Positions 53,612 through 59,094 of a stretch of 59,094 nt of DNA are shown one piece after another. The position numbers were made by a program, and so were the translations under genes. The notes under the pieces are model-generated. The model did not search any database, was not told the DNA's origin, and was given only the letters and a program-made list of their open reading frames with translations. Numbering within the stretch: the stretch's first letter is position 1; each line of letters starts with the position of its first letter. The stretch lies in the NCBI GenBank assembly GCA_024398615.1, contig JAKSIU010000016.1, positions 1 to 59,094 on the forward strand, in the 5' to 3' direction. This DNA comes from Bacteroidaceae bacterium (GTDB lineage: Bacteria; Bacteroidota; Bacteroidia; Bacteroidales; Bacteroidaceae).

Positions 53612-53657
53612 GGCTTCGCCACATAAGAGTTCAAGCATACATAACACCATATACCCT

Positions 53658-54404
53658 ATGCCAAGATACTACCCCAATTCCAGATTCTCCGACTGCTGGT
53701 CATCGGCAGGCAACGTCACATTCTTCCACCGCAACGGAGTATGCTTCTGGAAGAAGCGTCCTCGTCCGGACTTTCCCGGTACTCCAGACCAGCTCGACCA
53801 GCTCCAGGTGCATCACCGGGCAATCAATGCCTGGAAACGTCTCAGCCACGACACACAGACCGAATGGAACCGTCTTGCCGTTCCCGTGGTCAGCCATCGT
53901 CCGCCATTCGACGGGAAAGGCCGCATATCCGGCTACAACCTCTTTGTCAGTGCCTATCACGGATTCGCACAGTTGGGTGACGAACACGTTCCGGAGCCGC
54001 AGCCGTTTCATGACTTCCCGGTATTTGTCGCGGAATACTCCGGCATTGGAACTGTCCATCAGGAACAGGACACCCCATCAGACATAATTCTGAAATTCCG
54101 GGTACTTATGCCCGAATGTCAGGAGCCGACCGGATACCGCCTGATGACGCGCCTGCAATTCACATATCCGGGCATGGGCCGACAGCCCGGATACCTGCGC
54201 AGCCACATAGCCGCCGGCAACTGCACCTCGTCCGACTGTATCGTTGAAGTGCCGGTTGCAGATTACGCACGCAAATGGAATCTGAGCCTGAGCCAGTACC
54301 AGGTGCACTGCCGCTACCTGCTCATCGATACGCTTACCGGCTACCGCTGCAATTACAGGAAGACATCGTTCCTGTTGTCAAAGACACACATCACCGACAC
54401 CTGA
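53658..54404 (+). CDS. Hypothetical protein of Bacteroidales accessory loci
   Basis: Start at ATG 53658 (248 aa, MPRYYPNSRFSDCWSSAGNV); the frame is open further upstream but that part lies in the recombinase element's right end. I recall similar proteins ('S-A-G-x-V-T-F', then 'S-H-R-P-P-F-D-G ... I-S-G-Y-N-L-F-V-S-A-Y-H-G-F') as multicopy Bacteroides hypotheticals, often near signal-less amidases. The N-terminal ~100 residues form one domain (PGTPDQLDQLQVHHRAINAWKRL) and the rest is beta-rich. No function is known. C-rich codon use matches the amidase 7 kb upstream, so both probably belong to one island split by the recombinase element. Confidence 0.65.
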   Translation: MPRYYPNSRFSDCWSSAGNVTFFHRNGVCFWKKRPRPDFPGTPDQLDQLQVHHRAINAWKRLSHDTQTEWNRLAVPVVSHRPPFDGKGRISGYNLFVSAYHGFAQLGDEHVPEPQPFHDFPVFVAEYSGIGTVHQEQDTPSDIILKFRVLMPECQEPTGYRLMTRLQFTYPGMGRQPGYLRSHIAAGNCTSSDCIVEVPVADYARKWNLSLSQYQVHCRYLLIDTLTGYRCNYRKTSFLLSKTHITDT

Positions 54405-54491
54405 GATACCATCCGGTACGGCATTGACTTCTGTTACCATCTTCTACCACAACGATACCCTGTCTGACAACAGCTGCCTGCTGTTCCTCGG

Positions 54492-54530
54492 AGCAAAAAA
54501 AAATGAGGTGGCCATCTGACCACCTCAAAA
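54492..54530 (-). terminator. Intrinsic terminator of the minus-strand RND operon
   Basis: TGAGGTGG at 54504-54511 pairs with CCACCTCA at 54520-54527 around an 8-nt loop. On the minus strand the hairpin is followed by nine Ts (54495-54503). Confidence 0.8.
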
Positions 54531-54686
54531 CAGGACCGCGATAAATGGGGATATTCTACAACAGTCCAGCTTCTTTTTCCCTGATTATTTCCTTCAGTTG
54601 CTGGAGTGCGATCTTACCTTCTGACAACAGTCTCCTGATGACAGACAACAAGAAGTGTACTTGAAACTGTATTTGCAATGCCGTAT

Positions 54687-55076
54687 TCAGTATCGTGCAT
54701 GATTCACAATGAATACCCGCCAGTACAAGCCGAACGGCAGCTTTCTGCGCAGGGCGGCTCTTACCTTGCCGGCCTCAGCTTGTGTCAGTACCAGAAGCGC
54801 GGGTATATGTTCCTTCCTAAAACCTGACAGAGTCAGAATGAGCATACCGGTCTCATAATCGATGATGCCGTACCTAGCACGCACAAAGTTCCGGTACATT
54901 TCGAAGTCCTCGAACAGCACCTTACAGATTGACTCAATATCAAGTTCGGTTTTTCTGTCCGTACTGAGCAGGTCTATGACGGTCTTCGCATACAGTTCGG
55001 AATGTGTGAATGAATCGAACAATGCGCCGAACTCACCTATCAGCTCACTCTCATCGTGTTTCTTGAATAATCCCAT
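54687..55076 (-). CDS. Small hypothetical protein at the end of the RND operon
   Basis: The 129-aa product (MGLFKKHDESELIGEFGALF) is soluble and mainly helical with no signal peptide. I do not recognise it. It begins 6 bp after the RND permease stop, so it is co-transcribed and cytoplasmic. On the minus strand downstream, an open frame ending at 54559 continues with an amphipathic helix-like sequence (RRLLSEGKIALQQLKEIIRE) out of frame. This could be another small gene without a clear start, or a frameshifted tail of this one. Confidence 0.6.
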   Translation of the reverse strand: MGLFKKHDESELIGEFGALFDSFTHSELYAKTVIDLLSTDRKTELDIESICKVLFEDFEMYRNFVRARYGIIDYETGMLILTLSGFRKEHIPALLVLTQAEAGKVRAALRRKLPFGLYWRVFIVNHARY

Positions 55077-55082
55077 AATATT

Positions 55083-58000
55083 CTAACTTTTACAATTTGA
55101 CGACATATTTCCTTTCCTTCTCCTGCGTCCGTCCATCGGGAAGAACACCGGCATGACCAGGACGATGGCAATGACCGAGAACAGCATGCCGCTCATCACG
55201 CCAATGGCGAAGCTGAACCAGAACATGTCACGGCGGCCGTCAAAGAGGAAAGGAATAAGGCCGAGGACGGTGCTCAGGATGGTCAGCATGGTGGGTACTA
55301 TCTTGCGGTTGAAGGCCTTCACGTAGTTCTTCAGGCCCGTACGGCCGGTGGCGCTGCAGATGGTCCGGTATTCAGATGTCAGGTAGATGCCGGCGTTCAC
55401 AGTGATGCCGCACAGCATGATCATTGCCGCGAAGGCGCCCTGGCTGAAGGATATCTTGAAGATGGTGAACGCCACGAACATGCCAATGAAGCTGACCGGA
55501 ATCAGACTGATGATGGCAAGCGGATGCAGCAGAGATTCAAATATGCATGCGCATATCATGAAGATTACCAGTATGACCACGAATATGAGCACGGTCTTCT
55601 GCTTCTGCTCGCTCCACCAGTAGGAATAGCCGCTGTCCCCGGCCCTGAAGCCCATGGGCAGAATCTCATTGAAGCGGTCAATCAGGGCGGAGGACATCTT
55701 GGACTGCAGGTCGTACGAGCCGATGAACTCATAACCCACGGTAATGACATATTCCTGGTTGCTACGGCTGATGTCAAGGCCGGTACGGCGTTTGGTCACC
55801 GACCCGACATCATTCAGCCTGGTCTTCACGCTGTCAATGCTGACCATGTCGTTTCTTATGTGCCACAGGTCGAAGTAGTCCGTCTCACTGGAGCGCAGAC
55901 GCACCGGGACCATCCTGTCTCCGTCAAACACCTGTCCTATACGGCCGTCGTACAGCTGCTCGCCCAGGTATGAGAAATAGCGGTTCACGTTGATGCCGGT
56001 CCGCGCTATCTTCTCCCTGTCATAGTCCAGGCAGAACTCATTGGCCACGTATGAATTGTATCCGGCCGAGAAGCCCGCATCGGGCACGCGGTGGTTTGCC
56101 TTGAGCGAGTCAATCATATCCCCGGCATAGCGGTACAGCAGGTCATAGTTGTATCCGTATAGCTGTATGCTGTGTGACCAGGACGTGCGATAGACGCTGT
56201 TGCTCAGGTACTGGTCGTTCTCGTCAAGCGCGGGTATGTTCCAGGTGGCGCCGCCGTAGCGTATGGCCTTGGACCAGAGCTGCTGCTTGAGCTCATACGG
56301 GAAACGCGTGCGCTGGTATTCGTCCTTGAAATGTATCTCAATGGTGCCCGACGTGCCGCTCAGCGAGGTACGGAACATGCTTATCTCATCGAACTGCTGC
56401 AGCCAGTTCTCCATCTCGCTTACCACATCGTTGAGCTGCTGCACGTTCAGCCCCTCGGCCATGCCAGCATATACGTTCAGGACCACCTCACGCTGCTCCT
56501 CGTCACGGCCGCCCATGTTGAAACCGCCCGAGCCATGCTTGCTGTACAGGTTCAGCATGCCGCCAAGCGGATACTCGAACCAGGCCTTGTGTCTCTGGTA
56601 CCACTTGCCGCCGATAGTCATGTTGTACAGGCCTACCAGACCTCCCTTGTCCCGCTCTTCGTAGTCCTTGACATTTTTGTGATGGACCGATGCTGGCAGC
56701 AGATGCAGGGGTATGCCGAAAAGCCATACTATGGCCACGATGAACACCCAGCGGTGACGGCTGCCCCAGGCGGACAGTCTTGTGTAACGGTCCGTCCATC
56801 GGACCAGACGGCGCAGACGGCGCGTGCTGTTCCTTACCACACCCTTGCTCTGGAGCGGCATCTTCTCGAGCAGGGCCGGCACGAACAGGAAGGCAATTAT
56901 CATTGACAGGGTCAGGTTGATGACAATGACCCAGATGAAGTCCGTCAGGTTCTGGCGGGACTGCTCAGGCAGGAAGAACACAATGAGAAGTGCTGCAATG
57001 GTTGTCAGCAGCGCTCCGGCTATGGATGTCATCACCTCCCGGTTGCCGTAATAGGTGTAGTGATCGGCTATCACGATGGCCGTATCGATGATGATGCCCA
57101 GCGACACCGTTATGCCCGCCATGGAGTACAGCTCTATGTCTATCCCGAACAGGACATAGAAGATGAAGGCGCTCAGAAGGTTGGCCGTGATGGTCAGCCC
57201 AATGACCAGCAGGTAGCGCAGGCTGCGGCTGACGGCCAGGACGAACAGCAGCAGTATGGCCAGAGCCATGACGGCACGAAAAAAGATCTTCTGTATCTCA
57301 TTGTTCAGGTTCTCCGATGCGTCATAGGCAAGCCGCATGGCAAAGTCCTCAGGGAACGACCGCTCCAGCTCGCTCATGCGCCGCTTCACGGCGTCGGTGA
57401 CGGTCAGGGTGTTGATGCCGTCCTGGGCCTGCACGTACAGGTCTATGGTGTTGAGACCGTTGATGCGGTTGTACGAGTCCGGTGTCTGCTCCTGGTACCG
57501 GACGGTGGCAAAGTCACCCATACGGTACAGGCGGTCACCGACCTTGCGTATGGGGATGTTCTCCAGCTCGCCCTGCAGGTCCTGTGACTTCATGCGCACC
57601 AGCATCAGGCTGTTCTCCACGACCTGAGTGCCGACAATGCTGTTCTGGAAATGGCCGTTCAGCGCCGAGCTAAGGTCACCGGGTGTCAGACCCACGGCCC
57701 TGAGCGAGTTCGGGTCAAACGTCAGCACCCACTCGAAGGGCATGGCGCCCGATGTGCCAACCTCATCGACACCCTCGATGCGTGACAGCGGGGTCACCAG
57801 ATGCTCCTCGGCATAGCGGACTATCTCCGATGCCGGCATGTCGGCGTTGATGGTGTACTGCAGGATGGTCGTGGTGCCGCCTCCACCTCCGCCGGCTGAG
57901 CCGCTGACTGACGGATGCACCCCGGCGGGCAGCTTGTCACGTATCTGACGCAGGCGTGTCGAGACCTCGAAACGTACTGTCTCCATGTCTGTTCCCTCCT

Positions 58001-58283
58001 TGAAGCTCATGCTGACGTTGCCCCAGCCGTGTCCGGAACGCGCGCTGATGCCGCTGACACCCGTGACGGTGTTCATGGCACCCTCGATGAGGGAAGTCAC
58101 CTCGGACTCCACCACACGGGCCGACGCGTCATAGCTGAAGCTGACCGTCAGGCTCCGGTTCCTGGAAACCGGACGGTACTGGACAGTGAGCAGCGGGATG
58201 CACGCGGCACCCACCACCATGAGCACTATCATGATGAGGATTATGCTGAACGCATGGCTCTTTCCCTTCTGTGCGGTGCTCAT
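55083..58283 (-). CDS. RND efflux transporter permease (AcrB/MdtB type)
   Basis: The 1066-aa protein has the standard RND layout: a first membrane helix (FSIILIMIVLMVVGAACIPLL), a large periplasmic loop, helices 2-6 with the proton-relay SLGIIIDTAIVIADH, a second large loop, and helices 8-12 (ICACIFESLLHPLAIISLIPVSFIGM, MIMLCGITVNAGIYLTSEYR). The first loop contains a run of six glycines (SGSAGGGGGGTTT), odd for a porter domain. The gene starts in the stop of the upstream permease (TGA/ATG overlap), so two different permeases are made together, as with MdtB/MdtC, and may form a mixed trimer. The adaptor and outer-membrane genes must lie beyond the window edge. Confidence 0.9.
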   Translation of the reverse strand: MSTAQKGKSHAFSIILIMIVLMVVGAACIPLLTVQYRPVSRNRSLTVSFSYDASARVVESEVTSLIEGAMNTVTGVSGISARSGHGWGNVSMSFKEGTDMETVRFEVSTRLRQIRDKLPAGVHPSVSGSAGGGGGGTTTILQYTINADMPASEIVRYAEEHLVTPLSRIEGVDEVGTSGAMPFEWVLTFDPNSLRAVGLTPGDLSSALNGHFQNSIVGTQVVENSLMLVRMKSQDLQGELENIPIRKVGDRLYRMGDFATVRYQEQTPDSYNRINGLNTIDLYVQAQDGINTLTVTDAVKRRMSELERSFPEDFAMRLAYDASENLNNEIQKIFFRAVMALAILLLFVLAVSRSLRYLLVIGLTITANLLSAFIFYVLFGIDIELYSMAGITVSLGIIIDTAIVIADHYTYYGNREVMTSIAGALLTTIAALLIVFFLPEQSRQNLTDFIWVIVINLTLSMIIAFLFVPALLEKMPLQSKGVVRNSTRRLRRLVRWTDRYTRLSAWGSRHRWVFIVAIVWLFGIPLHLLPASVHHKNVKDYEERDKGGLVGLYNMTIGGKWYQRHKAWFEYPLGGMLNLYSKHGSGGFNMGGRDEEQREVVLNVYAGMAEGLNVQQLNDVVSEMENWLQQFDEISMFRTSLSGTSGTIEIHFKDEYQRTRFPYELKQQLWSKAIRYGGATWNIPALDENDQYLSNSVYRTSWSHSIQLYGYNYDLLYRYAGDMIDSLKANHRVPDAGFSAGYNSYVANEFCLDYDREKIARTGINVNRYFSYLGEQLYDGRIGQVFDGDRMVPVRLRSSETDYFDLWHIRNDMVSIDSVKTRLNDVGSVTKRRTGLDISRSNQEYVITVGYEFIGSYDLQSKMSSALIDRFNEILPMGFRAGDSGYSYWWSEQKQKTVLIFVVILVIFMICACIFESLLHPLAIISLIPVSFIGMFVAFTIFKISFSQGAFAAMIMLCGITVNAGIYLTSEYRTICSATGRTGLKNYVKAFNRKIVPTMLTILSTVLGLIPFLFDGRRDMFWFSFAIGVMSGMLFSVIAIVLVMPVFFPMDGRRRRKGNMSSNCKS

Positions 58284-59094
58284 CTCTCAGTCTTCCTGTA
58301 AATCACGTAATACGCTATCGGTACAAAGAACACACTGACGAACGTACCGGCTATCATGCCCGCAATCAGTGTCAGGGACATGGGGTACTGCAGGTCGCTG
58401 CCCATGTCGCCGCGCACCAGGAACGGGGCTATGGCGAGGATGGTGGTCAGCGATGTCATCAGGATGGCCTTGAGACGGCGGCTGCCTGCCTCCATGATGG
58501 CGCGTTTGAGGCCGCAGCCCTTCTCACGCAGGCGGTTGATGGTGTCGACCTTCAGGATGGAGTCGTTGATGACTATGCCGCACATGACGACCAGTCCTAT
58601 CATGGACATCAGGTTGACGCTCTCGCCGGACACCCACAGCGTGGCCAGGACGGCAAAGATGTCTATGATGAGCTCACTCATGATGATGAGCGGCTGCACC
58701 AGACTCTCGAACTGGGCGGCAAGGATGAAGAACAGCAGCAGGATGGAGATGAGCAGCACCATGCACAGCTCGCGTATCATGTCGCGGTTGGTGAAGTACG
58801 AGCCGGTATAGCTCACGTCGAAACGGTCATCGGCCTTGACGACTTCGGATATGCTCTCCATGGCCTGGCGCGCCTCACGGCCCTTCACGTCAAGCACCAG
58901 CGGGTAGTATTCGCCGTCCACTCCCGATGTGATGGACTTGAAGTCACGGTTGCGGGTCTCCCTGAGCAGAATCTCCAGCGGCACGCGTCCTCCCATGGTC
59001 TCGATGTAGCTGCCCTGGATAAGGTCGCGGGCCTGCTTCTCACCCATGCCTATGACCACCGGCATGGACATGTCACCCCTGGATATGCGGAGGA
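58280..59094 (-). CDS. RND efflux transporter permease, C-terminal part (cut by window end)
   Basis: The frame is open to the edge at 59094, so the N-terminal part is missing; about 270 residues are visible. They cover the end of the second periplasmic loop and the last membrane helices: FFILAAQFESLVQPLIIMSELIIDIFAVLATL, NLMSMIGLVVMCGIVINDSILKVDTINRLRE, and LKAILMTSLTTILAIAPFLV, all standard RND C-terminal motifs. It is upstream of and overlaps the second permease gene by four bases. Confidence 0.9.
   Translation of the reverse strand, partial: LRISRGDMSMPVVIGMGEKQARDLIQGSYIETMGGRVPLEILLRETRNRDFKSITSGVDGEYYPLVLDVKGREARQAMESISEVVKADDRFDVSYTGSYFTNRDMIRELCMVLLISILLLFFILAAQFESLVQPLIIMSELIIDIFAVLATLWVSGESVNLMSMIGLVVMCGIVINDSILKVDTINRLREKGCGLKRAIMEAGSRRLKAILMTSLTTILAIAPFLVRGDMGSDLQYPMSLTLIAGMIAGTFVSVFFVPIAYYVIYRKTER

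Larger units (their letters stand above)
49763..53632 (+). mobile_element. Three-recombinase (RIT-like) element
   Basis: Three adjacent, overlapping tyrosine recombinase genes of different size (537, 316, 340 aa) in one direction, bounded by related inverted repeats, match the 'recombinase in trio' element design. Base composition is visibly more A/T-rich than the island on both sides, so it has inserted into that island. Exact ends are uncertain; candidate ends are the TAAGAGTTC direct repeats at 49763 and 53624 or the 12-14-bp inverted repeats just inside them. Confidence 0.75.

Noticed and set aside
46213-54490. Island integrated at the tRNA-Ala 3' end with flanking att repeats
   Set aside because: No second copy of the tRNA 3' segment was seen downstream, and the recombinases lie inside a separate repeat-bounded element far from the tRNA. 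Adjacency alone is not enough.

Overview
The window is a chromosomal segment of a Bacteroidales bacterium, probably a gut or rumen relative of Bacteroides or Prevotella. The evidence is the repeated TAnnTTTG -7 promoter box (at least a dozen good copies, including one before a tRNA), many 'CALSC'-type lipoprotein signals, and typical Bacteroidota families: an Rpn/PDDEXK nuclease, a FISUMP lipoprotein, a GT3-type glycogen synthase beside a GT35 phosphorylase, GH97, DUF4476, a V-type ATPase operon with DUF2764, and an M16 lipoprotein protease. No SusC/SusD pair is present.

Layout. 1-373: C-terminal remnant of a secreted protein. 446-1399: Rpn-like nuclease. 1618-3885: secreted accessory protein and GH43 arabinanase-like enzyme. 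4081-8764: membrane-spanning TPR/HTH regulator, a large unknown secreted protein and a FISUMP lipoprotein. 8739-9644: acetyltransferase and a half-length GyrI-like protein. 9757-9922: probable orphan small RNA. 10104-16535: M16 protease, GH3 with an interrupted PA14 domain, unknown lipoprotein. 16601-20193: QueH-FTHF cyclo-ligase fusion, CobW metallochaperone, outer-membrane barrel. 20347-28409: AraC-type regulator and V-ATPase operon (E, DUF2764, A, B, D, I, K). 28568-32840: glycogen synthase and phosphorylase. 32917-35246: OmpH chaperone, small membrane protein, PepD. 35357-42474: GH54 - VKOR/DsbA - GH54 operon. 42527-46127: GH97, DUF4476 protein, RuvC. 46213: tRNA-Ala(GGC). 46300-54490: pyrimidine-rich accessory island holding an amidase, about 2.6 kb with no credible gene, a three-recombinase (RIT-like) element and a hypothetical protein. 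54687-59094 (minus): two RND permeases and a small downstream gene.

How the genes fit. The scattered glycosidases (GH43, GH3, two GH54, GH97) suggest use of arabinan or arabinoxylan and alpha-galactoside side chains; glycogen synthase and phosphorylase would store and release the glucose. The most striking unit is the GH54 - VKOR/DsbA - GH54 operon. Both GH54 enzymes belong to a family best known from fungi and keep all six cysteines of the fungal catalytic domain, including the vicinal pair. The gene between them encodes a complete disulfide-forming system in one polypeptide, so the operon seems to carry its own oxidative-folding helper. Three of the secreted enzymes also carry Gly/Phe/Arg/Gln-rich inserts, most of them in loops of beta-sandwich domains, and a fourth protein has a related insert.

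Limits: all family calls come from reading motifs. No database search, fold prediction or expression data was available.
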